Assembly: GCA_963576735.1 (NCBI GenBank)
Contig: OY755196.1
Coordinates: forward strand, 7,979,912-8,043,911
Length of the DNA: 64,000 nucleotides
Source: Bedellia somnulentella
Lineage: Eukaryota > Arthropoda > Insecta > Lepidoptera > Bedelliidae
Direction of reading: 5' to 3'
The notes beneath the pieces were generated by a model. The model ran no database searches. It had not been told where the DNA came from and worked only from the letters and a program-made list of their open reading frames with translations. Of the stretch, positions 1-10,313 are shown piece after piece. Each line of letters begins with the position of its first letter. Position 1 is the first letter of the stretch. The position numbers and the translations under genes were made by a program.

Positions 1-74
1 AATACTATTGGCTAATATTTGTCCGTTTCTCCGCTCCGCCGCATCGCTCCGCTTAAATGGACAGGCAGCCTTAC

Positions 75-147
75 TCTCAGTCGCCTCTTACGATCACCCA
101 CGGGTAGAAATGGGGTAGTGTTATTCTAAGCCGACACTACACGGCGG
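75..147 (-). repeat. SINE-2 copy, head fragment
   Basis: This is the head end of a ~250-bp repeat seen about 25 times in the window (complete copies at 1180-1432, 37170-37422, 40626-40880, 55013-55264). In element orientation it starts near GTGTAGTGTCGGCTTAGAAT and ends with CCGTGAGTATATGTATGTATG. Only the head remains here. No protein-coding potential; the reading frames that cross copies are incidental. Confidence 0.75.
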
Positions 148-179
148 ATGTTATGCGGCAATATTTATGTAATATTGAT

Positions 180-310
180 CATAAATACATAGATACATAT
201 AATCAAGGCCATAAATCCCAGAAAGGCGTAATCAGAGCTTCAGAATTAGTAATTCCTCAGTCACTTTTGGAATTTGAGTTGGAAAATGATTGTGAAATAA
301 AGATCTAGGT
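180..310 (-). repeat. SINE-2 copy, tail fragment
   Basis: Diverged tail half of SINE-2: degenerate ACATA repeat, then the ATAAATCCC and CCTCAGTCACTTTTGGAA blocks. It faces the same way as the head fragment at 75-147, but the order is not that of one interrupted copy, so it is probably a separate insertion. The stretch from 311 to 500 is AT-rich with nothing I recognise. Confidence 0.65.
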
Positions 311-500
311 AGGTCTGGGTGACTCCTGAATTAAAATTGAATCCTGAAAATTATGTTTATGCTTGGCTCAGTATTTCCGAAGATTAAGCACTCACAATCA
401 CCAATAACATTCAAAGTCGCTAATTGCACCTATTTGTAAAATTTATATAAAAAAGGTAGACAGCACTCGATACTAGTTATATAAGTAAGTTAAAAATTAA

Positions 501-722
501 CCGTGATAGCTCAGTTGGTAGAACACCGCTTATCGAGCAGACGATGAAGGTTCAAATCCCGGGTCGGGCCTACACCAATTTGTCTCTTCTACAGACATGT
601 GTATGGTTAATTTATCATGGTTCTTAACGGTGAGGGAAAACATCGTAAGAAAACAGGACAGGGGGCAGGCCTATCGCCGTTTTTTACATGATAAAGTACA
701 ACTTAGCCACGTGGGTTTTTAA
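501..722 (+). repeat. SINE-1 copy (tRNA-derived SINE), 3' truncated
   Basis: The head resembles a tRNA gene: an A-box-like TAGCTCAGTTGGTAGA and a B-box GGTTCAAATCCC about 40 bases later, followed by a non-tRNA body (ACACCAATTTGTCT, GGTTAATTTATCATGG). Those boxes would form an internal RNA polymerase III promoter. No acceptor stem closes, so this is a SINE and not a tRNA gene. It breaks off near the region where full copies (11956-12322, 40203-40577) continue to their tail. Confidence 0.85.
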
Positions 723-1048
723 ATTAAATTAGTATACTAGTAGATAGAAGTTGCCCAGCGCTCGATTCTAGTAATAAAACTCAGTTAATAATTAAACAAA
801 TGATGTTTTTCGCGTGAGCAGACAATAGAGCGAATATTTTGTTTATTTAACAGTAAAATATCATGCGAATATATGCGTGTTTTACTGGCATTTCAATTTA
901 AATTACGTATGCATGTTGATGTATTGACTGAAACCAGTTCTATTAACGTTAGTTTATATTAAATATTGAGTTGAAATTTCAGTCACAGTGACCGATGTAC
1001 CAAAACGTTTCAGAATACGATTGTTTTTAAATAATGGGATACCTTGGG

Positions 1049-1133
1049 TTTGACGACATCCGTGGCCGAGTGGATGGGGGACTAACTTCTCGGTTCGGAG
1101 GTTGCAGGTTCGATCCCCGACGAGAGCAACATT
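1049..1133 (+). repeat. SINE-3 head: tRNA-like sequence with A and B boxes
   Basis: CCGTGGCCGAGTGGAT looks like the A box of a tRNA, and GGTTCGATCCCC is a good B box; GAGAGCAAC follows. A close relative lies at 10432-10512 and weaker ones at 32150-32250 and 42085-42160. No complete cloverleaf can be folded and a repeat family is present, so I call it the head of a second tRNA-derived SINE. Confidence 0.6.
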
Positions 1134-1179
1134 AATGAGATGAGCATAAAATGATTGTTTCTTAGTCTTGGGTGCTATT

Positions 1180-1432
1180 TATACATTCATACATACATAT
1201 ACTCACGGCTATAATTCCCTAGAAGGGGTAGCCAGAACCAAGGAATTACAAATTTCTCAGCCACTTTTGGAAGCTGAGTGGGGAAAAGGCGATAAAATAA
1301 AGGTTTTTGGTGATGGGTCTCCAACCGCATCGCCCAAAAATCCAATTAAAAGTCCCAATACCCTAAGTCGCCTCTTACGACACCCGTGGGTAGAAAGGGG
1401 TAGCGACATTCTAAGCCGGCACTACACGGCAT
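1180..1432 (-). repeat. SINE-2 copy, near full length
   Basis: Complete copy reading from a CATACATACATATACTCACG tail to the head at ...CACTACACGGCA. The tail block (GGGGTAGCCAGA preceded by ATTCCCTAG in this strand) matches the 3' end of the RTE LINE at 3403-5097. The 88-residue open frame across it is incidental, because the same frame is broken in sister copies. Confidence 0.85.
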
Positions 1433-1929
1433 AATTTTTAATATATCGTGGAGTTAGTATCCCATAGTACAAGTTCTATTTAGTTTGGGGCTAACTTGAT
1501 CTTTGTACTATTATGATTTGTCCTTATTGTGCGAGTACGTACCTTTTATTCTATGAATAATGCTGATGATACCATTGAATTTTTAACATCATCGATGTTG
1601 GACAACGAAACATTTAAATTGAATTGCGTTGTTAGAAAAATTTTTACGTCTACTTCTCGAATTCGATTATTTATTTCAGTGAAATCGACGCTAAGTTTGC
1701 AAATACACCGAAGTTGTCAACTTTTTCTATATCAATTGAGGCAGTACAAAGTCTGCTGGGACAGCTTGTTTTAAATATTAATGGCTGAACTCACGGGCTT
1801 TTTAACACCTTTATTTATTGCCGCATAGCTCAACGTCTTTGAGAACCAAATAGGTACGTTGACAAGTGCTATGGAAATTAATACGTTTACATGTGCCACT
1901 CTCGGAGATCTTAAGTATACTTTCGTTTA
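1433..1929. other. No gene recognised
   Basis: AT-rich intergenic DNA. An 81-residue open frame at 1529-1774 has no recognisable motif, and I do not regard it as a gene. Confidence 0.5.
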
Positions 1930-2090
1930 CGTTACAACTCAGGTATGTGGGTTTCCTCACGTTGTTTTTCCCTATGATAGGTAGCCACACATATGCCTTT
2001 AGAAAAGATAAATTAGTGTAGGCCCGACCCAGGATTTGAATCCACGCCTGTCTGCATGATAAGTGGATGTGGTACCTACGGAGCTGCTGG
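1930..2090 (-). repeat. SINE-1 copy, internal and head portion
   Basis: Reverse-strand match to SINE-1: GTGGGTTTCCTCACG, then CACACATATGCCTTTAGAAAAG, then GTGTAGGCCCGACCCAGGAT and a degenerate A box. The 3' tail is missing. Confidence 0.8.
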
Positions 2091-3400
2091 CAAACTTTTG
2101 TATAAAAGACTTTTACGTTAATTATCTCCCATCACATAAATTATTATACAATTCTAAAATATAATAATCTATCATAATACTTTGTAATTGCCAACGTAAT
2201 TTAATACCAAAAGTATTACTAAAACTTAAAACTTTGATCCCAAACAATTTAGTGTATCACCAAAACTGTGATAATGCCTCGAATTATTTAGAGGGACCCT
2301 TTGTTAATTAATTAACACTACTGAAAGCCTGAGTAAAGTACTTATTCCTTTTAAAGCGGCTCTTTGCATAATTTTATTGCTTCACTAGCTTTTACTTGGA
2401 CAATTTTGTTATTCGGCTTTTTTTCTGTACCTACGTGATGGGTAAAATAGCTATTTGTACGAAAATAAATATAATACGGATATATTCGACACTAACACGA
2501 TCATCAAGACGCACGGCAGTGCGTCAAGCCAAGCCAAGGCGGCGAGCGCGCACCGTATGTGTATATTACACGAACCATTTGGAGCGACTTTTTACACCAT
2601 CATAACTCAAAATCTAATCAACATAAACTAACCAAATTTGGCTCATTTGTTGATATCAAGGATACAAACTAGTAGCTCAATTTCCATAAATACATAACAA
2701 AGGGTTATTAAGATATAAACATCCGAAAATCGCGATTTTTTTTAGTGACTCACTGACATATAGATCAAAAAGCTAACCCACTTCCAGATATCCCAGGAAG
2801 TTGAAATTCGGCATCCAGGTCGGTGATCAAATATTAACAAAGGAAAAAATCTGAAAACGGAGAATTTTTAAGATTTTTCAATATTTCCCTCACGAGAACA
2901 TTTTGTATAGAAATCATAATAAACCCCATGATGAAATGTTGTTGACGCTAATATAAAACTCCGTTCTGAATAGGTTTAGGTATGCTATGCATACTTACTT
3001 GATCATTCATTAAACTTCGACGCTAAAGTTATTTGCAATTACAAAACTCAAACTATGAGTATAGGTACTAACTCATAGTTTGACTATGAGTATAGGTGAA
3101 GATTTGTAAATGGCATTGTGTATTCATAATTAGTATTATATTGTTTGTATTGGTCTGTTAATCTTCCAAAGAAAATAAAATAAAATAACTGTACTAGCAC
3201 AGCCCGGTTGGTTGCGAACAATAGCAATACATTTCTTCAATATATAAAAACTCAGATTCGATTCCTGTCGTACTAATTAATAGGTATCATAATACCTAGT
3301 ACCTATCTCATGTCAGCAGAACGGCGACCACTGTATGAGTCATACAGTATGACACAACATCGGATAGCGTTTTCATAATACATAGATACCTACTAATCAT
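2091..3400. other. Intergenic, no gene recognised
   Basis: AT-rich DNA. Around 2700-2830 it resembles anonymous dispersed repeat sequence. Two TATGAGTATAGG motifs at about 3055-3110 flank their own partial reverse complement. A 7-bp hairpin GACGCAC/GTGCGTC lies near 2510. Nothing here supports a coding function. Confidence 0.4.
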
Positions 3401-3402
3401 TA

Positions 3403-5097
3403 AATGGAAGAATTATTTTGAGGGACTGTTTGAAAAAGAGGATGCATCCATTTCTTCGCCAATCGACAGTAATGTTGATTGGAACGAAGAGATGGGTGAT
3501 TTCAGTGACAGTGAGATTAGTATGGAAGAAATAATGAAAGCAATGAAAAGTATGAAAGTAGGGAAGGCGGCAGGGTATGATAGGATTACTATCGAAATGC
3601 TGAGGGCTGGTAAAGGGTTGGTGGCTTCTTGGTTGTACTTCCTTTTCCAAAAATGCTGGTCGAGTGGCAAAGTTCCTCGAGACTGGTGCAAGGCGGTGAT
3701 TGTGCCTCTATATAAAGGAAAGGGGTCACACCAAGAGGCTAAAAACTACCGCGGCATCAGCTTACTCAGCATTGTTGGTAAATTGTATGCTAAGGTACTG
3801 ATTGAAAGAGTGATGAATGAAACCGATGAGAAAATATGGGATGTGCAAGCGGGATTTAGGAAAGGAATGGGATGTATGGATCAAATCTTCTCTCTAAGGA
3901 GCATCACTGAAAAGTTCTTAGCTAAGAACCAAAAGGTGTATTGCTCCTTCATTGATTTAGAGAAGGCGTATGATAGGGTGGTAAGAAAGTGTTTATGGGA
4001 GGTGTTATCCAAGTTCGGTTTGGGGAGTCAACTTATACGTGCATTGGTATCACTCTATGAGGATTCTAGTGCATGTGTAAGAGTAAACGGGGAAAACACT
4101 GACTGGTTCGGAATCTCTAGGGGTGTCCGACAGGGATGTGTAGCTTCTCCGTGGCTCTTCAATTTGTTCATGGATGAATGTTTGAGAGAGTTGCGTGAAA
4201 GTGATTATGGACTAAGGATGGGTGGATTCATCATTAAATGCCTCTTGTATGCTGACGATCAAGTGCTACGTGCATCATCGGCAGAAGAGTTGCAAGAGAT
4301 GATGAATATTGCATGTGAGTCTTTTGTAAGAAAGGGAATGAGGGTGAATGTGGATAAGACCAAAACGATGGTTTTTGAGAGACAGGAAGATGTGACAGAA
4401 TGCGTGATTGCGATTGATGGTAAGGATGTGGAACAGGTGAAGGAGTTTGTATATCTGGGAAGTTTGTTTACAAGGGATGGAAAATGTGATGAAGACATTG
4501 AAAGAAGAGTGAAAAAGGGTAATGCGGTAAATGGAGCAATGAATAGCCTAATGATCAGTCAATCGGTGTCTGAAAAGGCCCGAATGGCTGTGCATGACGC
4601 TGTTCTTGTTCCTACGCTTATGTATGGAAGCGAATGTTGGGTGTGGCAGAAGAAGCATGAGAGCAGAGTGAATGCAGTAGAGATGAGGTCCCTCAAAAAA
4701 AATTGTAATGTTAGATTGTGTGACCGAGTGAGAAATAGCGTTATTCGTGAAAAGTGTGGTGTGAAAGATGATATTGTAAGAAAGATAGAAAAAGGAATGT
4801 TGAGATGGTTTGGGCACATAGAGAGGATGGATGATAGAAAATTGGTAAAAGGGATCTATAGAGCTAGTGTGGATGGTAATGTTAGTAGAGGAGGACCACG
4901 GAGAACACACTTGGACCAAATTGAGAGTGTGCTCAAAAAGGCTGGCGTCCGAAGTATGAAGAATAAAAGAGCATGTATGAAAAGATTGATGGATGTAAAC
5001 GAAGCTAGAGAGGTTTGTCAGGATCGTACGAAGTGGCGATCGATAGTCTCTGCCTACCCCAATGGGAATTAATGGCGTGAGTATATGTATGTTATCA
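3403..5097 (+). mobile_element. RTE-type non-LTR retrotransposon, 5' truncated
   Basis: The element starts abruptly inside the reverse transcriptase and runs to a 3' end CTACCCCAATGGGAATTAAT followed by GGCGTGAGTATATGTATG. The tail is a TATG-rich short repeat, not poly(A), which fits the RTE clade. At least seven shorter fragments of the same 3' end lie elsewhere (5205-5472, 32450-32620, 36217-36314, 42255-42415, 51718-51785, 54785-54910, 58517-58798). Loss of the 5' half, including endonuclease, is typical of incomplete target-primed reverse transcription. Confidence 0.85.
3405..5072 (+). CDS. RTE-type reverse transcriptase (ORF2 C-terminal ~556 residues)
   Basis: Reverse transcriptase that would copy element RNA at the chromosomal target. 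Visible blocks in order: GKAAGYDRITIEML (fingers), NYRGISLLSIVGKLYAKVL, FIDLEKAYDRV (catalytic Asp, palm A), GVRQGCVASPWLFNL, and LLYADDQVLRA (YADD catalytic pair). A C-terminal region with WFGHIERM and a WRSIVSAYPNGN end follows. The frame is open from the truncation point near 3405; the first ATG at 3492 is internal, not a real start. No endonuclease domain is present and no ORF1 is seen. The frame has no stop, so the insertion may be fairly recent, but it cannot be autonomous. Clade placement (RTE) rests on the C-terminal GH..R signature and the tail. Confidence 0.88.
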   Translation, partial: WKNYFEGLFEKEDASISSPIDSNVDWNEEMGDFSDSEISMEEIMKAMKSMKVGKAAGYDRITIEMLRAGKGLVASWLYFLFQKCWSSGKVPRDWCKAVIVPLYKGKGSHQEAKNYRGISLLSIVGKLYAKVLIERVMNETDEKIWDVQAGFRKGMGCMDQIFSLRSITEKFLAKNQKVYCSFIDLEKAYDRVVRKCLWEVLSKFGLGSQLIRALVSLYEDSSACVRVNGENTDWFGISRGVRQGCVASPWLFNLFMDECLRELRESDYGLRMGGFIIKCLLYADDQVLRASSAEELQEMMNIACESFVRKGMRVNVDKTKTMVFERQEDVTECVIAIDGKDVEQVKEFVYLGSLFTRDGKCDEDIERRVKKGNAVNGAMNSLMISQSVSEKARMAVHDAVLVPTLMYGSECWVWQKKHESRVNAVEMRSLKKNCNVRLCDRVRNSVIREKCGVKDDIVRKIEKGMLRWFGHIERMDDRKLVKGIYRASVDGNVSRGGPRRTHLDQIESVLKKAGVRSMKNKRACMKRLMDVNEAREVCQDRTKWRSIVSAYPNGN

Positions 5098-5204
5098 TTA
5101 AAGCTACGGAAATTAAATAAAATGATTTGATTTTGTGTAATGTCAGCGCTCATAATAATATTTAATAACATAATACTATTTATGATTGTAATAATGATAA
5201 TTAC

Positions 5205-5472
5205 ATACATACATATTCTCACGCCGTTAGTTCCCATTGGGGTAGGCAGAGACTATCGATCGCCACTTTGTACGATCCTGGCAAACCTCTCTAGCTTCAT
5301 TCACATCCATCAATCTTTTCATACATGCTCTTTTATTCTTTGTACTTCGGACACCTGCCTTTTTGAGCACATTTTCTATTTGATCTAAATGTGTCCTCCG
5401 AGGTCGTCCTCTACTAACATTACCTTCCACATTGGCTCTATATATCTCTTTCACCACTTTACTGTCAATTAC
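5205..5472 (-). mobile_element. RTE LINE 3' fragment
   Basis: Reverse-strand copy of the last ~260 bases of the RTE element at 3403-5097. It begins in this strand with a TACATACATACATATTCTCACG tail followed by GGGGTAGGCAGAGAC, and it encodes the same C-terminus ending SAYPNGN. It is head-on to the longer copy only ~110 bases away, so the two 3' tails face each other. Confidence 0.88.
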
Positions 5473-5479
5473 ATACATG

Positions 5480-5855
5480 AAATAACATAAACTAACTTAA
5501 ACTTAGTCGCTACCACGTCGCTACAGGCGTGGGGCCACAGGAGATCACAGGGCAAGATGCGCGGGGTGAGGGGCAGGGGCGGGGCATGACGGGATCTGCG
5601 AACGTACCAAAGCGAGCGCCAGCCGCGCTCATACGCGCGAGCGACCCCATGCTGTTCGGTTGTCTAGCGAAATCCCGCCTATAAGGTTGAGTTTTATGCT
5701 TCGTCGTCGTATACAGCTGGTAACGGTGTTGTAAATTCTGCTTTTTTTCTTGCTGATTGTTTTTAGATTGGGTTGTTTGTAGGTTTGTTTCTTTTGCCAA
5801 TTTCATTCAAACGCAGAAAAAAAAATACCAACTTATTTCTTAACAAAAAGTAATG
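5480..5855. other. GC-rich patch of unknown nature, then AT-rich flank
   Basis: Positions ~5510-5660 are strikingly GC- and CpG-rich compared with the AT-rich surroundings (GGGGTGAGGGGCAGGGGCGG, GCGCGAGCGACCCC). The reverse strand has a 98-residue frame (5510-5806) beginning MKLAKETNLQ, with no recognisable domain. It could be a first exon or promoter, or the end of an element; the sequence alone does not decide. Confidence 0.3.
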
Positions 5856-6313
5856 ATATCCCACCAAAAACATTTTAAATGTAAAAAATGTTAGCCAAGC
5901 AAATACAATACAAAAAATTATAATATGTTAACTAAAAGACTTCGCAGACAAAAGGATTGATATCTGAATGGTTGCCAAGCACTGCAGATAATCCTGAAAT
6001 ACAAAGTAGATAACAAGTTAAATTAATGTTTTGATTTAATTTGGCTAGTTTTCACCACAAAATTAAATTAAAATGTACCTAGCAGATAAGTTGATTATCA
6101 TGATAATTCGTATGTGGAAACGAGTCAAGTTAAATCAAAACTTTAATTTAACTTGTTATCTACTTTGTATTTCAGGATTATCTGCAGTGCTTGGCAACCA
6201 TTCAGATATCAATCCTTTTGTCTGCGAAGTCTTTTAGTTAACATATTATAAATTTTTGTATTGTATTTGCTTGGCTAACATTTTTTACATTTAAAATGTT
6301 TTTGGTGGGATAT
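5856..6313. mobile_element. Foldback MITE with ~185-bp near-identical inverted arms
   Basis: The left arm starts ATATCCCACCAAAAACATTT and the right arm ends in its reverse complement. The arms (about 5856-6040 and 6129-6313) differ at roughly two positions by eye. The ~90-base loop has no coding capacity. TA flanking the CCCACC ends would fit a TA target duplication of the Tc1/mariner type, but I cannot assign a superfamily. A transcript would form a long hairpin. Confidence 0.85.
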
Positions 6314-6344
6314 ATTTATCTATATATATATATATATATTGCAC

Positions 6345-6587
6345 TTCGTTAGTCTCGCTAAAACTCAAAAGCGACTGAACCGATATGGTTGATTTTGGTA
6401 TTTAATAATCAGAATCAGAATGAATAGGCTCAATAACTAAAAGACCGATTTTAAAAATTCTTTCACCAATGGAAAGCTAAAACTTTCAGAATCAACATTG
6501 GCTATATATCATAATGCTAAATATCGTAGGGGGTAATCAGTGAAAAATACTTAACACCATCCGCGCGAAGCCGGGGCGAAACACTAG
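6345..6587 (+). mobile_element. Non-autonomous Helitron, 3' end
   Basis: Contains GACTGAACCGATATGG and ATTCTTTCACCAATGGAAAG, and ends GCGAAGCCGGGGCGAAACACTAG before a T, the Helitron 3' signature. The same type of end closes the helicase fragment at 51893. An AT dinucleotide run lies just upstream (6320-6342). The 5' end is not defined. Confidence 0.6.
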
Positions 6588-6629
6588 TTACAAATAAAAA
6601 TATTAAAATCAGTATAGATTATTTTCTTT

Positions 6630-6679
6630 CTTAAGAAGGAATGGGTCTGTGCTATTCTAAGCTGATACTACATAGCTTC
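6630..6679 (-). repeat. SINE-2 head remnant
   Basis: A short, diverged match to the head of SINE-2 (GTGCTATTCTAAGCTGATAC). The rest of the element is missing. Confidence 0.5.
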
Positions 6680-6736
6680 TGGCAATGAAAAGAACATCAT
6701 TTAATATACTTACTCCTACTAAATTTATTTATCTAA

Positions 6737-7698
6737 CTAGTGGATCGGCCCAGCTTCGCACGGGTAGCGTTGTTTTTTTAAATATCTGAGGTTCCTTTCT
6801 TCAGTCACTGCTCATGCATTGTGAAATTCAGCGCAATGTTTTCAATTTATTAAATTTATAGCACTCCCTAAACAGTGTATTTTGGTGATTTTGAATGCGC
6901 TTTAATGAACGGTTCAGTATTTCCGTTTAATAGCAAATTTTGGAATAAAACGCTATGAAGTATTTATAACAATCTAAAAAATAAATCATTACGTGATGTA
7001 GGATGCAACTACTGGCGCCATCTAGTATGTTATATGTAAATTAGTAAAGATTTGGTTTTGGTCACGGGCGCGATGGCTTATTTTATGTATAATTTCGGTG
7101 TTTCTGTATCGATTTCTATGATTCTTTTTTTATTGAATAGGTAATAATGTTACCTTTTTTAAATTAGAGATGAGTGAGAGGTTTACAAACGTAAGAGTAA
7201 ACAAATATAATAAGAATGCTCCAAACTACTAAGCTATCAGGAGTTACACATGTTATTGTGAGTCAACCATAAACGATAGACATATACTGCTGAGGATTTT
7301 TTTTAGATAATTTTATGAAGAATATTTCCGTGATACATGATTTCTATGTAAGTTTAACCATTAAGGCTGCACACGCGACGGAAGCTTAAAAAATGGAGTA
7401 ACTTCTCGCGTTTTCCCAAAATTTCCCAAAATTCCCCTTTACTACTCTGCTGGAAAGTATACAAAAACTTGCCCAGGAGTATGAAAAATAATTGTACCAA
7501 GTTTCGTTAAAATCCGTCGAGTAGTTTTTGTTTCCATAAGGCACATACAAACCGACAGACAGACAGACAGACAGACAAAAATTTTACTGATTGCATTTTT
7601 GGCATCAGTATCGATCCCTAATCACCACCTGATAGTTATTTTGAAAATATATTTCATGTACAGAATTGACCTCTCTACAGATTTATTATAAGTATAGA
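6737..7698 (-). mobile_element. Non-autonomous Helitron, both ends present (962 bp)
   Basis: Read on the minus strand it begins TCTATACTTATAATAAATC and ends GATCCACTAG. It is flanked by A on the 5' side and T on the 3' side, which is the canonical Helitron insertion between A and T without target duplication. The interior contains CCGTCGAGTAGTTTTTG, an (ACAG)n microsatellite at 7553-7578, and no coding capacity. Such elements depend on the Rep/helicase of an autonomous relative; a decayed helicase fragment lies at 51893-52480. Confidence 0.75.
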
Positions 7699-9215
7699 TA
7701 AAGCAAAAATAATTGCTAGATTTAATTTATTGACATTAGAAATATCTTAATGTAAATGAAGAGTCTCTTTCCAGTTTATTTCATAAAGAATTCCCTACAT
7801 TATTTTATGATTTGCCGCAAGAATCGTTTAATGAGTTGGAAGGAATCTCTCTTACAAAATATTAGCTCAAGATTTTTCTCAGAAGAAAAACAGATTGTGC
7901 GAAATCAAAGAAAATTCACTCAACAACAAAAACAAATATATTAAAACCGTATTTGTATTTATAATTGTGTACAAATTTTAACTATATGTATTTTAAAATG
8001 TGAAAATTATTCGGAATAACATATATACGTAGATAGGTAGATATATAAAATATTTATTTCCACTACTCAGGCACACAAAGTACAATAACATGATCACATA
8101 AAAATACATAAAAAACAACAATAGCAGAATACATTCAACAACATTAGTTCTAATTATTGTTCACCACTTTGTGTGAAAACTCTTTGGTTCTTGATACTTC
8201 GGAGGTTTTTTTAAAAACATTCTCTAATAAAAAAATATATTTTAAAAATGTACAAAAATCAACTAAAAATCTGACATGTGGTAACTAAAGGGACCAGTGA
8301 AATTCAAACAAAACATCTTTCGAACGCTTCGCTAAACTATTTAGTAAAACAACGCTTGCTGTGGAATCTCAAAAATTGTTTCCAAAACAATTTGTCCGGT
8401 GAAAGGAAATATATATTGTTATACGTTTGAGGTGTATTTGTTATCAGTAGATTTACGTTACTTTAGCACTTAATCGTGATTTTCTGAGCAAGGGTTATAA
8501 GGGTATCGTAGTTTCTTTGATGCAGAAACAGTAATAGGCGGTGTACCGCCGTGATACTAGTGGAACATCACTAGCGCAAAGAGCTGTCAACCATCTTGAA
8601 TTCCATTCATTACTTTTTATGTATTCATCTACCAATTAAAACATATTTGTAAATTACTTTAATACAAAAATATCTATGGGTTCAGATATCTTTCATTTAT
8701 AATGCTACAAGCCAAGGAATTATACAGGTGGTATAAGTTAAGATGATTTAGGGTTATTTTTATGGGACCTTTAAATTTAAGGTGAATAATTTATAAACGG
8801 GATCTTATTATTTGCAATCCAATGCTGAACTTCTAACGTAAAACAATATTTTGAGAATAAACCATAAAAATAAAAAAATAAACAGTTTTCAAAAGTACAT
8901 AATATTCGTATTAACCTAGTTAAATATTTAAAGTACAAAATATAACATTTTCCTGTTCCCGAGCATAAACAAAAAAGGCTTAAACTATCACTTTTCATAC
9001 AATGGTATTGGTAAGTAGTGTATAAATTATTATCAGAATCGATTGTATCTAATTGTATTATTATGATAAAAAAATAAAAACACCTTATATTACCTTATTA
9101 TATTAAGCAATTCCTCTGATTCCGTGTATGTAAGATTTAATAGCCTCGATTGAAATATATTGGAATATTAAAAATAAACTTTATAATGAATGTTACTGCA
9201 AGAGTATTAAAAACA
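7699..9215. other. Intergenic, no gene recognised
   Basis: AT-rich. A 62-residue frame at 7756-7944 (MKSLFPVYFIKNSL...) has no known motif. On the minus strand, about 8215 down to 8040, the order of a short open stretch, a stop, AT-rich sequence and GAAATAAATA resembles the 3' end of a gene or retroelement, but too little remains to name it. Confidence 0.35.
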
Positions 9216-9415
9216 AACATACATATATATTTAGTCACTACTATAAATCCCTAAAATGTGTGATGTGATGGGTCTCCAACCACTTCACCCAAAGACCGTA
9301 ATTATATTTCTATGCAAAGACCACTTTAAAACGCCCCGCAAACGTTGGCGCCTCCTACGACACCCGTGGTTAGAAAGGGGTAGTGATATTCAAAGCCGTC
9401 ACGTTTACACGGCAC
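9216..9415 (-). repeat. SINE-2 copy with internal deletion
   Basis: The tail end (ACATACATATATATTTAGTCAC, ATAAATCCCTA) joins directly to GTGATGGGTCTCCAACCAC and the head. About 80 bases of the body between them are missing compared with full copies. Confidence 0.75.
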
Positions 9416-9450
9416 GGGTTTATTATTGAAAAAATATTCTGAATTTTAAA

Positions 9451-9865
9451 CGATCCACAAGTCATAAATAATTTTACAAATACGTAGTCAGTTGTAAAAC
9501 CAAAACTCATCGCATCAATATTACATACATACATATACTCACGGCTATAAATCCCTTAACGGGGTAGCCAGAGCTTTGGAATGAGGAATTCCTCAGCCAC
9601 TTTTGGAAATTGATTGGGGAAAAGATGGTAATAATAAATGTTTTTGGTGACGGATCTCCAACCACATCGCCCAAAAATCACTTAAAAAGCGCCAATACCG
9701 TTAGTCACCTCTTACGTACACCCACCGAAGAAATGGGGTAGTGCTATTCTAAGCCAACACTACACAGCTATCCGATCTACGATAAGGAGCTAACGATCCA
9801 CAAGTCATTAATAATTTTACAAATACGTAGTCAGTTGTAAAACCAAACCTCATCGCCTCAATATT
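9451..9865. repeat. 72-bp direct repeats flanking a SINE-2 insertion
   Basis: Positions 9451-9522 and 9794-9865 are direct repeats (starting CGATCCACAAGTCAT, ending TCAATATT) with about three differences by eye. They bracket the SINE-2 copy at 9521-9769. The left repeat abuts the SINE tail directly; ~24 bases separate the SINE head from the right repeat. The length is far beyond a usual SINE target duplication. Confidence 0.85.
9521..9769 (-). repeat. SINE-2 copy, full length
   Basis: Complete copy from the tail TTACATACATACATATACTC to the head CCAACACTACACAGC. The body retains CAGCCACTTTTGG, GGATCTCCAACCAC and the CCTCTTACGTACACCCACCG variant of the head. It sits between 72-bp direct repeats. 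Confidence 0.88.
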
Positions 9866-10091
9866 CTGAGACAATATTACTTCGCCTTCAAAAGGTTCAT
9901 CTTTTTGTGTGCGAACACAAGTTTTATTAAGAAAAACTGGCAAGAATCTACAAAAACCGGAAACCTTTCACAATAATTTGATAAGGGCAGATGGCGGGTT
10001 GAAAAACTGTTCTCGCCGAATAAGCTGAAAACTAGCGCCCTCACTCGCATTGCCAACTAAACGAAATTTATTGAGTTTATGGAATAATATA

Positions 10092-10313
10092 CCTACATAT
10101 ACTCACGGCTACAAATCCCTAGAAGGGGTAGTCAGAGCTTCAGAATAAGAAATTCCTCAGCAACTTTTGAAATTCGATTGAGGATATGGTATTAAAATAA
10201 AGTCTTCAGCCACAACACCCAACAACCACTTTTTAACTATACCCTTGTTCGCTTCGCACACAACCAGCTGGAGCAAATGGGGTAGTGTTATTCTGAGCAG
10301 ACACTACACATCA
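10092..10313 (-). repeat. SINE-2 copy, diverged
   Basis: The tail CCTACATATACTCACGG, the block AAATCCCTAGAAGGGGTAGTC and the head GAGCAGACACTACACATC are present. The middle is shortened. Confidence 0.8.

Noticed and set aside
501..580. Genuine tRNA genes at the tRNA-like sequences (501, 1049, 10432, 11956, 40203, 61801)
   Set aside because: A and B boxes are present, but acceptor and anticodon stems do not form and each is followed by a shared non-tRNA body. They are SINE heads.
1168..1434. 88-residue frames at 1168-1434 and 38685-38951 and a 104-residue reverse frame at 37098-37412
   Set aside because: All lie across SINE-2 copies; the frame is not kept between copies.
4548..5237. 229-residue reverse frame opposite the RTE RT
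   Set aside because: Low-complexity antisense shadow of a well-supported RT gene.
7756..7944. 62-residue frame as a small gene
   Set aside because: AT-rich, no motif, no start context or conserved partner. Insufficient support.
8520..8545. GGCGGTGTACCGCC as an operator-like palindrome
   Set aside because: A short palindrome without neighbouring gene; expected by chance in 64 kb.
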